Source: Clostridia bacterium
GTDB taxonomy: Bacteria; Bacillota; Clostridia; Christensenellales; Borkfalkiaceae
Assembly: GCA_017646555.1 (NCBI GenBank)
Contig: JAGCMG010000022.1
Location: 1 to 26,494 of the forward strand
DNA: 26,494 nucleotides
Direction: 5' to 3'
The notes beneath the pieces are model-generated. The model was given only the letters and a program-made list of their open reading frames with translations, was not told where the DNA came from and searched no databases. Within the stretch, counting starts at the first letter, position 1, and each line of letters begins with the position of its first letter. Shown in pieces: positions 1 to 8,518 of the stretch. The position numbers and the translations under genes were made by a program.

Positions 1-990
1 ATTGAAAACGGTATAGGGTTAAAAGATGCAATTCTTTCAATGAAAGGCGACCTATTAGAGGAAGAATTAGTAGGTAAAGCGATTAGTTGTCTAAATAAAG
101 ACTATTTACAATCGACGCTTGATTTATTAGATAAACACGGGGTAACGGCTATAACCGTTTTTTCAAAAGACTATCCCGAAGAATTAAAAAACATATTTTC
201 GCCACCGGCAATACTTTACGCAAAAGGTAATTTAGAGTTATTAAAAACTTCTAACCGATTTGCGATAGTCGGTTCAAGAAAATGTTTACCACAAGATAAA
301 ACCGTTGCAGAAAATTACGCAAAAGTATTAACCGAAAACGGTATGTGTATAGTAACAGGCATTGCCGAAGGCGTTGACGAACACGCTATTAAAGGCGCGA
401 TTAATAGTGGCAACATTATTTCAGTAACGGCAGGTGGGTTTGATAAAGTTTACCCAAAAAGCAACGACGAACTTTTTTCGTCCGTCGCTAAAAACGGATT
501 ATGTTTATCCGAACAACGCCCAACGATAAATCCAACTGCGTATATGTATCCGTTAAGGAATAGAATAATAGCAGGGCTTTCGTTAGGGGTGCTTGTCGTA
601 TCGGCAGGAATAAAAAGTGGTACGTTCCATACCGTAAATTACGCGCTTGACGCAGGCAAAGATATATTTGCTATTCCACATGCAATCGGCGTTCAAAGTG
701 GTGAGGGTACTAACAAAATGATAAAATCCGGCGCGTTCTTAACGGACGAACCGAACGATATACTTTCTTATTACGGGTTAGAAGTCAAAGAAGAACCGTC
801 AAAGGTTGAAGAACTTTCGATTATAGAACAACCCGTATACGATAAAATTAAAGAAACGGGCAGTATATATATTGAAAAACTTGCAGAACTATTAAATAAA
901 CGCAGTTTTGAGTTATTGCCAATTCTTTCAATGTTGGAAATAAAAGGTCTTATAATAAAGTCGGCTGATAATTTTTATACCTGTGTTTAA
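1..990 (+). CDS. dprA: DNA processing protein DprA (5'-truncated by window edge)
   Basis: DprA/Smf loads RecA onto incoming single-stranded DNA during transformation. The frame is open from base 1, and the residues before the first ATG (base 40) already look like the helical N-terminal region of DprA, so the true start lies upstream and the ATG at 40 is internal. The Rossmann-like DprA core is clear: AIVGSRK, then a TGIAEGVDEHAIKGA segment (family norm G-LA-GID--AH-GAL), then GGFDKVYP, and the strongly conserved RNRIIAGLSLGVLVVSA followed by SGTFHTVNYALDAGKDIFAIP. A C-terminal winged-helix region (about the last 60 residues) completes the usual architecture. It sits 15 bases upstream of topA, as in Bacillus. 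The identification is secure; whether natural transformation occurs cannot be judged here. Confidence 0.96.
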   Translation: MENGIGLKDAILSMKGDLLEEELVGKAISCLNKDYLQSTLDLLDKHGVTAITVFSKDYPEELKNIFSPPAILYAKGNLELLKTSNRFAIVGSRKCLPQDKTVAENYAKVLTENGMCIVTGIAEGVDEHAIKGAINSGNIISVTAGGFDKVYPKSNDELFSSVAKNGLCLSEQRPTINPTAYMYPLRNRIIAGLSLGVLVVSAGIKSGTFHTVNYALDAGKDIFAIPHAIGVQSGEGTNKMIKSGAFLTDEPNDILSYYGLEVKEEPSKVEELSIIEQPVYDKIKETGSIYIEKLAELLNKRSFELLPILSMLEIKGLIIKSADNFYTCV

Positions 991-1005
991 GCCGACGGAG
1001 GTAGT

Positions 1006-3198
1006 ATGAATTTAATTATAGTAGAATCGCCACACAAAGCAAAAACTATTGAACATTTCTTAAAGGGCGATTATAAGGTTGACGCATCAAAAGGGCATAT
1101 TCGCGATTTGCCGGTCAGCCGTTTAGGGATTAACGTTAAAAAGGATTTCGAGCCGGAATACCTTATAAATCCCGATAAACAAAACGATATAAAAAGACTT
1201 AAAGATGCCGTTGCAAAGGCAGATACCGTCTATCTTGCAACCGACCCGGACCGTGAAGGTGAGGCGATTTCTTGGCATTTAAGTGAAGTTTTAGGTTTAG
1301 ACGATACTAAGCCGATTAGAATAGAATTTCACGAAGTTTCGGAAAAAGCCGTTAAAAACGCGCTTGCAAATCCAAGACTTATCGATAAAAATTTAGTAGA
1401 CGCCCAGCAGGCAAGGCGCGTACTTGATAGAATAGTTGGTTATAGTATTTCGCCGGCAGCGTCGGTTAGACTTTCTGAAACGCTATCAGCAGGTAGAGTG
1501 CAATCGGTTGCGCTTAAAATGGTAGTGGATAGAGAACGCGAAATACAAGATTTTAAGCCACAAGAATACTGGCTTGTTAGGGCGCATTTAGCGACTAATA
1601 AGGGTGGTAAGTTAAAAGTATTATTACAAGAAAAAGACGGCAAAAAATACCGTCCTGCAACGGCTGAAGAAACGGAAGAAGTATTAAATGCCGTTCAAAA
1701 TGCACCGTTTATCGTTAAAAACGTTAAAAAGAGCGTGGTTAAGGCACACGCGCCTGCACCGTTTACAACGAGTACAATGCAACAAGACGGCGTACAAAGA
1801 TTAGGGCTTACTTCCCCACAAATAATGTCGGTTGCGCAAAAACTTTACGAAGGTGTATCAACGCCTAACGGTCAACGCGCGCTCATAACGTATATGAGAA
1901 CGGACTCTGTTAGAGTTTCGCCGGACGCGCAAAAATCAGCAAGGGAATTTATAGCAAAAACTTACGGCGAAGATTTTGTTCCTGCAAAACCTAATTTTTA
2001 TAAAACCAAAGGCGAAGCGCAAGACGCGCACGAAGCAATTCGTCCTATTGACGTTAGAGTTACGCCTGAAAGTATGCAAAACGTACTTGATAAAAACCAA
2101 TACCGTTTATATAAATTAATTTACGATAGATTTATAGCGTCGCAAATGAGTGAGGCGAAATATAATAGCGTCGTAATTGATATTTCATCTTCTGATTATA
2201 TATTTAGAACAAGTGGTAGAACGGAAGTTTTTGCAGGTTACACGGCAGTTTATAAGGAAAGCGCAAAACCGACAAACGACGACGAAGACGGCGAAAACGG
2301 GCTTTTACCGGCTGTTGAAAACGGCGAAGTGTTAGACCTTAAAAAACTTGAAAAAGAACAAAAATTCACTAAGCCACCTGTTAGATATACCGAAGCAACG
2401 CTCATTAAAGCGATGGAAGTTGAGGGTATAGGTAGACCGTCTACTTACGCAACCATTATGGGTAAACTTTCCGATAAAAAGCGCGCGTATGTAAGTAAGG
2501 AAAAGAATTATTTAATACCTACCGATATAAGTTACCCACTTATCGACTTTTTGGTAAAATACTTCCCTGATGTAATGGACTTAAAGTTCACGCGTAGAAT
2601 GGAAACAGCGCTTGACGATATAGGCGAAGGTGGTAGAGATTGGCATAAACTTATAGCCGATTTTTATAAACCGTTTGAAAAACAAGTTAAAAACTCTAAA
2701 ATCACCGATATAATTTGTAATAAATGTGGCGCGCCTATGGAAATTAGAAGTGGTAAGTTCGGCAAATTCGGCAACTACTACGCTTGTACTAATTACCCTG
2801 ACTGCCATAATATAGTTCCTGTCAACGAAAAGGTAGTTATTCCTACCGAATACATTTGTGAAAAATGCGGTGGCGTTATGGTGGAAAGGGAAGGCAAGTT
2901 CGGTAAATTCTTGGCTTGTTCAAACTATCCAAAATGTAAAAATACCAAGCCGTTGTCAACTGACGGCGAAGTTAAAAAGCCTGAAAATGAAGGCGTTTGC
3001 CCAGAATGTGGTAAACCTACTCGTAAAATGACTTCAAAAACGGGCAAAACTTTCTACGGATGTACGGGTTATCCAGACTGTAAGTTTATGAGTTGGGAAA
3101 AACCTGTTGGCGATAAATGTAACGAATGTAGTGGCGTTATCGTCGAAGTTGACGGCAAAAAACAATGCTCAAATAAGCGTTGTAAAACCAATAATTAA
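1006..3198 (+). CDS. topA: DNA topoisomerase I (type IA)
   Basis: This enzyme relaxes negatively supercoiled DNA through a 5'-phosphotyrosine intermediate. The N-terminal Toprim domain starts IIVESPHKAKTIE and carries the metal-binding DPDREGE motif at residues 80-86. The strand-passage core contains LSAGRVQSVALKMVVDRE, and the catalytic tyrosine is Y296 in ITYMRTDSVRVS. From residue 571 there are three full C-terminal zinc ribbons (CxxC...Cx4-5C pattern, each with GKFGKF or a GKTF variant) and a shorter fourth cysteine cluster that ends the protein. At 730 aa the length is normal. The start is supported by GGAGG at 997-1001. The stop is separated from the trmFO ATG by a single base, implying translational coupling. 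Confidence 0.98.
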   Translation: MNLIIVESPHKAKTIEHFLKGDYKVDASKGHIRDLPVSRLGINVKKDFEPEYLINPDKQNDIKRLKDAVAKADTVYLATDPDREGEAISWHLSEVLGLDDTKPIRIEFHEVSEKAVKNALANPRLIDKNLVDAQQARRVLDRIVGYSISPAASVRLSETLSAGRVQSVALKMVVDREREIQDFKPQEYWLVRAHLATNKGGKLKVLLQEKDGKKYRPATAEETEEVLNAVQNAPFIVKNVKKSVVKAHAPAPFTTSTMQQDGVQRLGLTSPQIMSVAQKLYEGVSTPNGQRALITYMRTDSVRVSPDAQKSAREFIAKTYGEDFVPAKPNFYKTKGEAQDAHEAIRPIDVRVTPESMQNVLDKNQYRLYKLIYDRFIASQMSEAKYNSVVIDISSSDYIFRTSGRTEVFAGYTAVYKESAKPTNDDEDGENGLLPAVENGEVLDLKKLEKEQKFTKPPVRYTEATLIKAMEVEGIGRPSTYATIMGKLSDKKRAYVSKEKNYLIPTDISYPLIDFLVKYFPDVMDLKFTRRMETALDDIGEGGRDWHKLIADFYKPFEKQVKNSKITDIICNKCGAPMEIRSGKFGKFGNYYACTNYPDCHNIVPVNEKVVIPTEYICEKCGGVMVEREGKFGKFLACSNYPKCKNTKPLSTDGEVKKPENEGVCPECGKPTRKMTSKTGKTFYGCTGYPDCKFMSWEKPVGDKCNECSGVIVEVDGKKQCSNKRCKTNN

Positions 3199-3199
3199 A

Positions 3200-4510
3200 A
3201 TGGAAAAAGTAAGAATAATCGGTGGTGGCTTAGCAGGGGTTGAATGCGCTTTGTATTTAGCAAACCACGGTGTAAAAGTCGCTTTATACGATATAAAACC
3301 AAATAAATTCACACCAGCGCATAAAAGTGCGAATTACGCTGAATTAGTATGTTCTAATTCGCTTAAAAGCAACGATATTTACGGCAACGCTTGTGGCTTG
3401 TTAAAAGAAGAAATGCGCCTTTTAGGCTCAACTTTAATAAAAGTAGCCGATAGTGTAAAAGTGCCTGCTGGTAACGCGCTTGCAGTCGATAGGGAAAAGT
3501 TTTCGTCGATTTTAACCAATCTTATCAACGAAAACGAAAATATAACGACGATAAATAAAGAAGTAAAATCTATTGAAGAAGTCAGTTTTGACGGTTTTAC
3601 CGTTATTGCAACGGGACCACTCACGACTGACGAATTATCGAAATCAATAGAAAACTTAGCCGACGGCAATTTGTCTTTTTACGACGCAGCCGCGCCTATA
3701 ATTTCGGCTGATTCAATCGATATGGAAAGCGCTTTTATTGCTGATAGATGGGATAAAGGCAACGGCGACCATATAAATTGCCCAATGAATAAAGATGAGT
3801 ACGAAATCTTTTTAACGGCGTTACTTTCGGCTGAAAAAGCCCAGCTTCACGGCTTTGAAAACACGGCAGTATTTGAAGGCTGTATGCCTGTTGAAGTAAT
3901 GGCGTCAAGGGGCAAAGATACGCTTAGATTTGGTCCACTTAAACCTGCAGGGTTAACCGACCCAAAAACGGGGAGATGGCCTTATGCGTGCTTGCAACTA
4001 CGAAAAGAAGATAAAGACGGCTCAATGTACAATTTAGTGGGCTTTCAAACCAACTTGTTATTTAATGAACAAAAGCGCGTGTTTGGCTTAATCCCAGCAC
4101 TTAAAAACGCCGAATATTTACGCTACGGCGTTATGCATAGAAACACTTTCATCAACGCACCTAAAATCTTAAACGCTGATTTTTCGCTTAAAAGTAACGA
4201 AAAAATATTTTTCGCTGGTCAAATCACAGGGGTTGAAGGGTACGTCGAATCGGCAGGCTCAGGTTTATTAGTAGCAATAAATATCGTTAAAAAATTAAAG
4301 GGTGAAGAAAGTTTAACGCTTAATAACGAAACGGTTTTAGGCGCGCTTTCTAATTATATATCAACTTTTAATATTGACTTTCAACCTATGAACGCAAATT
4401 TTGGTATATTAAAAGATATACCTATGCAAAAAAAAGATAAGGCGTTAAAAAAGCGTTTACAAGCAGAAAGAAGTTTAGAAAACATAAAAAACATAGTAGA
4501 TAAATTATAA
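3200..4510 (+). CDS. trmFO: Methylenetetrahydrofolate-tRNA-(uracil-54-C5)-methyltransferase TrmFO
   Basis: TrmFO makes 5-methyluridine at tRNA position 54 using methylene-THF and FADH2. The protein opens with a dinucleotide-binding signature (IIGGGLAGVECALYLA), followed by the typical ELVCSNSLKSN and PAGNALAVDRE blocks. Further on are FEGCMPVEVMASRG, LRFGPLKPAGL and GQITGVEGYVESAGSGLL. I chose the ATG at 3200 (436 aa, the usual family size). A longer in-frame reading from 3107 would add 31 unrelated residues that overlap the topA zinc-ribbon coding region. There is no good Shine-Dalgarno, and the start follows the topA stop by one base, so translation is probably coupled. The neighbour order matches the Bacillus topA-gid arrangement. 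Confidence 0.96.
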   Translation: MEKVRIIGGGLAGVECALYLANHGVKVALYDIKPNKFTPAHKSANYAELVCSNSLKSNDIYGNACGLLKEEMRLLGSTLIKVADSVKVPAGNALAVDREKFSSILTNLINENENITTINKEVKSIEEVSFDGFTVIATGPLTTDELSKSIENLADGNLSFYDAAAPIISADSIDMESAFIADRWDKGNGDHINCPMNKDEYEIFLTALLSAEKAQLHGFENTAVFEGCMPVEVMASRGKDTLRFGPLKPAGLTDPKTGRWPYACLQLRKEDKDGSMYNLVGFQTNLLFNEQKRVFGLIPALKNAEYLRYGVMHRNTFINAPKILNADFSLKSNEKIFFAGQITGVEGYVESAGSGLLVAINIVKKLKGEESLTLNNETVLGALSNYISTFNIDFQPMNANFGILKDIPMQKKDKALKKRLQAERSLENIKNIVDKL

Positions 4511-4578
4511 TAAAAAATCAAATTGTGGTACAGTTTCGTGATACCGTTGCGCGTAAAAACGCGCCAAAAGGAGAATTT

Positions 4579-5112
4579 ATGGACGAATTTAAAGGTACGA
4601 CCATATGTGCCGTTAAAAGAAACGGCAAAGTCGCAATAGCAGGCGACGGACAAGTTACTTTGTCAAATTCGATAATATTTAAGAGTAACGCTAAAAAAGT
4701 TAGACGCATTTACGGTGGTAAAGTAGTGTTTGGCTTTGCAGGTAGCGTTGCTGACGCTTTCGCGCTTTCTGAAAAGTTTGAAGCAATGCTTTCAAAGTAC
4801 TCTGGCAACTTAATGAGAAGCGCCGTAGAACTTGCTGAACTTTGGAGAGAAGATAAAATCCGTAAACTTGAGGCTATGATGATAGTTGCTAATAGCGAAA
4901 CGGTTTTAGTCGTTTCAGGCTCAGGTGAAGTTATTGAACCCGACGACGGCGTATGCGCTATCGGTAGTGGTGGTAATTACGCGCTTGCAGCAGCAAGGGC
5001 GCTCGTTCAAGAAACCAATTACACGGCTAAAGAAGTTGCTTTTAAAGCGCTTAAAATAGCAAGTGAAATTTGCGTATTTACTAATGATAATATCATTTGT
5101 GAAGAATTATAA
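4579..5112 (+). CDS. hslV: ATP-dependent protease peptidase subunit HslV (ClpQ)
   Basis: HslV is the proteasome-like peptidase core of the HslUV complex. The start at 4579 is supported by AGGAG at 4569-4573 and gives 177 aa, the family norm. An in-frame start at 4525 would add 18 unrelated residues. The protein begins with a six-residue extension (MDEFKG) before TT, so the threonine nucleophile is predicted to be T7 after processing, as in HslV proteins with a short G-TT prosequence. Conserved blocks include AIAGDGQVTL, NAKKVRRIYGGKVVFGFAGSVADAF and IGSGGNYALAAARAL, ending in the typical CVFTNDN. It is 9 bases upstream of hslU, its obligate partner, and 68 bases downstream of trmFO, where Bacillus has codV/xerC. 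Confidence 0.96.
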   Translation: MDEFKGTTICAVKRNGKVAIAGDGQVTLSNSIIFKSNAKKVRRIYGGKVVFGFAGSVADAFALSEKFEAMLSKYSGNLMRSAVELAELWREDKIRKLEAMMIVANSETVLVVSGSGEVIEPDDGVCAIGSGGNYALAAARALVQETNYTAKEVAFKALKIASEICVFTNDNIICEEL

Positions 5113-5121
5113 GGGGGCATT

Positions 5122-6429
5122 ATGGATTTAACACCAAAACAAATAGTTGCTGAACTTGATAAGTATATTATAGGTCAATCGGACGCTAAAAAGGCAGTAG
5201 CCGTAGCCCTTCGTAATCGTTATAGAAGAAGTATGCTCACTAAAGAGCAAATGGAAGAAATTACGCCTAAAAATATAATAATGAAAGGTCCAACGGGCGT
5301 TGGTAAAACTGAAATTGCAAGAAGACTTGCAAAACTTGTAAAAGCGCCGTTTATTAAAGTTGAGGCAACTAAGTACACCGAAGTTGGTTACGTCGGTCGT
5401 GACGTTGAATCAATGATAAGGGATTTAACCGAATGTGCAGTAAGACTTGTCAAAGAAGAAAAGGTTTTAGCAGTAAACGAACGCGCTAAAAAAATCGTTG
5501 ACGAAAAAATCATCAACGCATTAATAAATTTAAGAAAAGCCGATAAAGGCGAAACGCCTGAAGAAATTTTCCGTCAAAACATAATCGACGGCTATAAAAA
5601 AGGTTATTACGATAACGAAATGATAGAAATCGAAGTAACTGACGTTCCAAAGCCTATGGAATTAACGCCAGGTGGCCCTGAAATATCGGTTGGCAATATT
5701 TTTGGCGATATGTTCGGCAAAAAGAAGAAAAAGAAAAGAGTTTCGGTTAAAGACGCAAGCAAAATGATGATTGCTGAAGAAGCCGAAAAGATGATTGATA
5801 ACGATTCCGTTAATGCCGAGGCAGTTCGCCGCGCAGAAAACGACGGTATTATCTTTATCGACGAAATAGATAAAATTGCAGGCAAAACTGAAAGAAACGG
5901 CGCTGACGTTTCGCGTGAGGGTGTTCAACGCGATATTTTACCGATTGTTGAAGGTAGCACGGTAATGACCAAATACGGCGCTGTAAAAACCGATTATATA
6001 TTGTTTATCGCAGCAGGTGCTTTCCATATATCGAAAGTTTCCGATTTAATTCCTGAACTTCAAGGAAGATTTCCGGTTTTAGTTGAACTTAACAGTTTAA
6101 CAAAAGACGATTTCGTAAGAATACTCACCACGCCACAAAACGCAGTAACGCTTCAATACAAAACGCTTTTATCGGTTGATAAAGTTGATATTGAATTTAC
6201 TTCTGATGCTATTGAAGAAATTGCTTTAATTGCTGAAGAGGCTAACTTAACGAGTGAAGATATCGGCGCAAGAAGATTACACACGGTTATGGAAAATCTT
6301 TTAGAAGACGTATCTTTCTCTGCCGGCGAAAACACCGAAACCGTAAAAGTAGTAATTGATAAAGAATTTGTAATCAATAAACTTGGCGTACCTAATAAAG
6401 ATAAAGATTTGAAAAAGTACATTTTATAA
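5122..6429 (+). CDS. hslU: ATP-dependent protease ATPase subunit HslU (ClpY)
   Basis: HslU is the AAA+ unfoldase that feeds substrates to HslV. The start follows an AAGGGGG Shine-Dalgarno at 5111-5117. The N-terminus LTPKQIVAELDKYIIGQ is characteristic. Walker A is GPTGVGKT (residues 56-63), Walker B is IIFIDEID with D247/E248, and the VGYVGRDVESMIRDL pore-region motif is present. Between them lies the HslU-specific I domain, including a very lysine-rich stretch (KKKKKK) around residue 200. The C-terminal tail DKDLKKYIL matches the conserved HslU tail that docks into HslV and activates it, arguing that the pair is functional. The length of 435 aa is slightly shorter than in E. coli. No codY follows; hisS begins 11 bases after the stop. 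Confidence 0.97.
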   Translation: MDLTPKQIVAELDKYIIGQSDAKKAVAVALRNRYRRSMLTKEQMEEITPKNIIMKGPTGVGKTEIARRLAKLVKAPFIKVEATKYTEVGYVGRDVESMIRDLTECAVRLVKEEKVLAVNERAKKIVDEKIINALINLRKADKGETPEEIFRQNIIDGYKKGYYDNEMIEIEVTDVPKPMELTPGGPEISVGNIFGDMFGKKKKKKRVSVKDASKMMIAEEAEKMIDNDSVNAEAVRRAENDGIIFIDEIDKIAGKTERNGADVSREGVQRDILPIVEGSTVMTKYGAVKTDYILFIAAGAFHISKVSDLIPELQGRFPVLVELNSLTKDDFVRILTTPQNAVTLQYKTLLSVDKVDIEFTSDAIEEIALIAEEANLTSEDIGARRLHTVMENLLEDVSFSAGENTETVKVVIDKEFVINKLGVPNKDKDLKKYIL

Positions 6430-6440
6430 AGGAAAAAATT

Positions 6441-7685
6441 ATGATAAATATTCCAAAAGGAACAAAAGACTGCTTGCCACAAGACAGCGCAAAATGGCAG
6501 TATATTGAAAAAATCGCGCGTGACGTAGCGTCGAATTTTGGTATTAAAGAGATAAGAACGCCTACTTTTGAACATACGGAAGTGTTCTTGCGTGGTATCG
6601 GCGATACTACTGACGTAGTCAATAAAGAAATGTATACTTTTTTAGATAAAGGCAATAGAAGTATAACCTTAAAGCCAGAAGGTACGGCAGGCGTTGCAAG
6701 GGCTTTCGTTGAAAAAGGTTTAGTAAGTAGCGTAATGCCACTTAAACTTTTCTATATCACACCTTGCTTTAGATACGAAAGACCACAAGCAGGTAGACTT
6801 CGTGAATTCCACCAATTCGGTATCGAAATTTTCGGTGCTGAAAAGGCAAGCATTGATGCCGAAGTTATATTGACGGCGCGCGCTTTCTTTGAAAAGTTAG
6901 GCGTTACGGGCTTAAAACTTTACATAAACAGCATAGGTTGTAAAAAATGCCGTGCTGAATTTAATACTGCGCTCAAAAACTTCTTAAAAGAAGAACTTGA
7001 CAATATGTGCCCGACCTGTCAAGAAAGATACGAAAGAAATCCACTTCGTATTCTTGACTGTAAAGAAGAAAAATGTAAGGAAATTTGCGCAAAAGCACCT
7101 AAAATTATCGACTATCTTTGTGAAGACTGTCAAAACCACTTTAACGACTTAAAAGAATACCTTGCGTTAGTAGGTGTTGAATACGGTGTAAATCCTAATA
7201 TCGTTCGTGGTCTTGACTATTACACTAAAACGGTATTTGAATTCGTTTCCGAAAATATCGGCGCGCAAGGCACAGTTTGTGGTGGTGGTAGATACGACGG
7301 TCTTATCGAAGAATTCGGTGGGGCAAAAGTTGCTGGTGTAGGCTTTGGCTTAGGGCTTGAAAGACTTATTCTTTTAATGGAAAGTTTAGGGCTTGACTTT
7401 AATGAAAAAACCACCGATATTTATTTTGCAACCATAGGGGAAGACGCGTATAAAAAAGCCTTTGTTTTAGCAGACGATTTAAGAAGAAAAGGCATTTCTT
7501 GCGAAATTGACCATATGGGTAAAAGCGTTAAAGCGCAATTTAAGTACGCTGATAAAATCGGCGCTAAAAAAGTTGCAGTTATCGGCGACGACGAACTTGC
7601 CAACGGTGTAATAAATTTAAAAACAATGAGTGACGGTACTTCGCGTTTGGTTAAATTTGAAGATATCGCAAGCGAAATTGAATAA
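6441..7685 (+). CDS. hisS: Histidyl-tRNA synthetase
   Basis: This class II synthetase charges tRNA-His. Recognisable motifs are IPKGTKDCLPQ at the N-terminus, the motif 2 region FRYERPQAGRLREFHQFGIE, the histidine-binding signatures VRGLDYYTKTVFE and GGGRYDGL, and motif 3 VGFGLGLERLILL. A cysteine-rich insertion (CKKC, CPTC, CKEEKC and CEDC pairs) lies between motif 2 and the histidine-binding loops, as in many Firmicutes HisRS. The C-terminal anticodon-binding domain follows. At 414 aa it is full length. It is in the same operon as hslU (gap 11) with a modest AAAGGA ribosome-binding site. No T-box is seen before it, so it is probably expressed with the operon. Confidence 0.97.
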   Translation: MINIPKGTKDCLPQDSAKWQYIEKIARDVASNFGIKEIRTPTFEHTEVFLRGIGDTTDVVNKEMYTFLDKGNRSITLKPEGTAGVARAFVEKGLVSSVMPLKLFYITPCFRYERPQAGRLREFHQFGIEIFGAEKASIDAEVILTARAFFEKLGVTGLKLYINSIGCKKCRAEFNTALKNFLKEELDNMCPTCQERYERNPLRILDCKEEKCKEICAKAPKIIDYLCEDCQNHFNDLKEYLALVGVEYGVNPNIVRGLDYYTKTVFEFVSENIGAQGTVCGGGRYDGLIEEFGGAKVAGVGFGLGLERLILLMESLGLDFNEKTTDIYFATIGEDAYKKAFVLADDLRRKGISCEIDHMGKSVKAQFKYADKIGAKKVAVIGDDELANGVINLKTMSDGTSRLVKFEDIASEIE

Positions 7686-7712
7686 AAAAATTCAAAACGG
7701 AAAAAATATATT

Positions 7713-8159
7713 ATGTTAGAAAACGGTAAAGTAATTGCCGTCAGTGATGAAACGGTGACCGTTCGCGTGTCGCGTAGAGAAGAGTGTTCAAAATGTGGTA
7801 TGTGCGGTATGAAGAAAAATTCTTCTAATATTGATTTTATAGCAAAAAAAGAAGAGTTTCGCCAGTTAGAAAACGGCGATATCGTACAAATAGAAATAGT
7901 TAAAGACTTTAAGTTTACGGGCTATTTATTAGTGTTTTTAGTGCCGTTAATTTTAATAGGGTTAGGGCTTATAATCGGCTATATATTAAAATCGGAATTA
8001 TATTCGATACTTCTTTCAATACTATTAGTCGTAGTGTGGCTACCTATCTTAAAGTTAATTGACAAAAAAATGTCGCTAATTTCGGGCGCAACCTGTACGG
8101 TAAAAAGCGTAATTACCACTGCTATACAAGGAGATGAAGATGATGGAAATAGTAACTGA
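7713..8159 (+). CDS. RseC/MucC-family (SoxR-reducing system type) membrane protein
   Basis: The 148-aa protein has a soluble N-terminal half with a cysteine cluster CSKCGMCG and a downstream beta-rich segment ending GDIVQIEI. Two transmembrane helices follow at roughly residues 69-92 and 96-115, then a short hydrophilic tail. This layout matches the RseC/MucC family, which is linked to redox control (SoxR reduction, Rnf-associated complexes) in other bacteria. The biochemical role here is unknown. The ribosome-binding site is weak. Its last 20 bases overlap trxA, and that tight pairing with thioredoxin suggests, by inference, a shared thiol-redox function. The family assignment is fairly secure; the function is not. 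Confidence 0.8.
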   Translation: MLENGKVIAVSDETVTVRVSRREECSKCGMCGMKKNSSNIDFIAKKEEFRQLENGDIVQIEIVKDFKFTGYLLVFLVPLILIGLGLIIGYILKSELYSILLSILLVVVWLPILKLIDKKMSLISGATCTVKSVITTAIQGDEDDGNSN

Positions 8160-8469
8160 TATTACAAGCAAGGACGAGTTTGACGATATCGTTAATAGCG
8201 AAACTCGACCAATTTTAGTAGATTTATGGGCAACTTGGTGTGGACCTTGCAAAATGCAAGCGCCAATTTTACACGCTTTTGCCGAAGAAATGAAAGATAA
8301 AGTAAGGGTGTTAAAAATCAACGTAGACGAATGCGAAGAACTTGCTGCGCTTTTAGGTGTTTCGGCAATTCCAACGCTTTTAGTTATTAAAGACGGTGAT
8401 TTAAAAGAAAAAAAGGTCGGTTTATCAACTGATAAAGACCTTGCAAATATGCTCATTAAACATTTATAA
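8140..8469 (+). CDS. trxA: Thioredoxin
   Basis: This is a cytoplasmic dithiol reductase of the classic thioredoxin fold. The active site WCGPC is at residues 33-37, the conserved buried Asp of VDLWA precedes it, and the cis-proline lies in AIPT (P78). The length of 109 aa is standard and no signal peptide is present. Three clustered ATGs (8134, 8140, 8143) are possible starts. AAGGAG at 8128-8133 directly abuts the first, so 8140 or 8143 is spaced better; I use 8140. The gene overlaps the end of the RseC-like gene. A 20-base tandem duplication spans its stop codon. Confidence 0.95.
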   Translation: MMEIVTDITSKDEFDDIVNSETRPILVDLWATWCGPCKMQAPILHAFAEEMKDKVRVLKINVDECEELAALLGVSAIPTLLVIKDGDLKEKKVGLSTDKDLANMLIKHL

Positions 8470-8518
8470 GATAAAACAAACATTTACAAGATAAAACCTT
8501 AAAGGACGGAGATATATT

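Noticed and set aside
28..935. 13-base identity AATTCTTTCAATG near 30 and near 921 within dprA
   Set aside because: Isolated match in AT-rich coding sequence, explained by similar short peptides and codon bias.
3107..3199. Longer N-terminus for TrmFO
   Set aside because: The extra 31 residues overlap the topA zinc-ribbon coding region and do not resemble TrmFO; the FAD-binding signature begins right after the ATG at 3200.
4525..4578. Longer N-terminus for HslV, or a xerC remnant in the gap
   Set aside because: The 18 extra residues match neither HslV nor the tyrosine-recombinase C-terminus, and AGGAG is correctly placed for 4579.
6153..6655. Minus-strand open frames opposite hslU and hisS (and many similar ones along the window)
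   Set aside because: They mirror strongly conserved plus-strand genes, lack ribosome-binding sites and known motifs.
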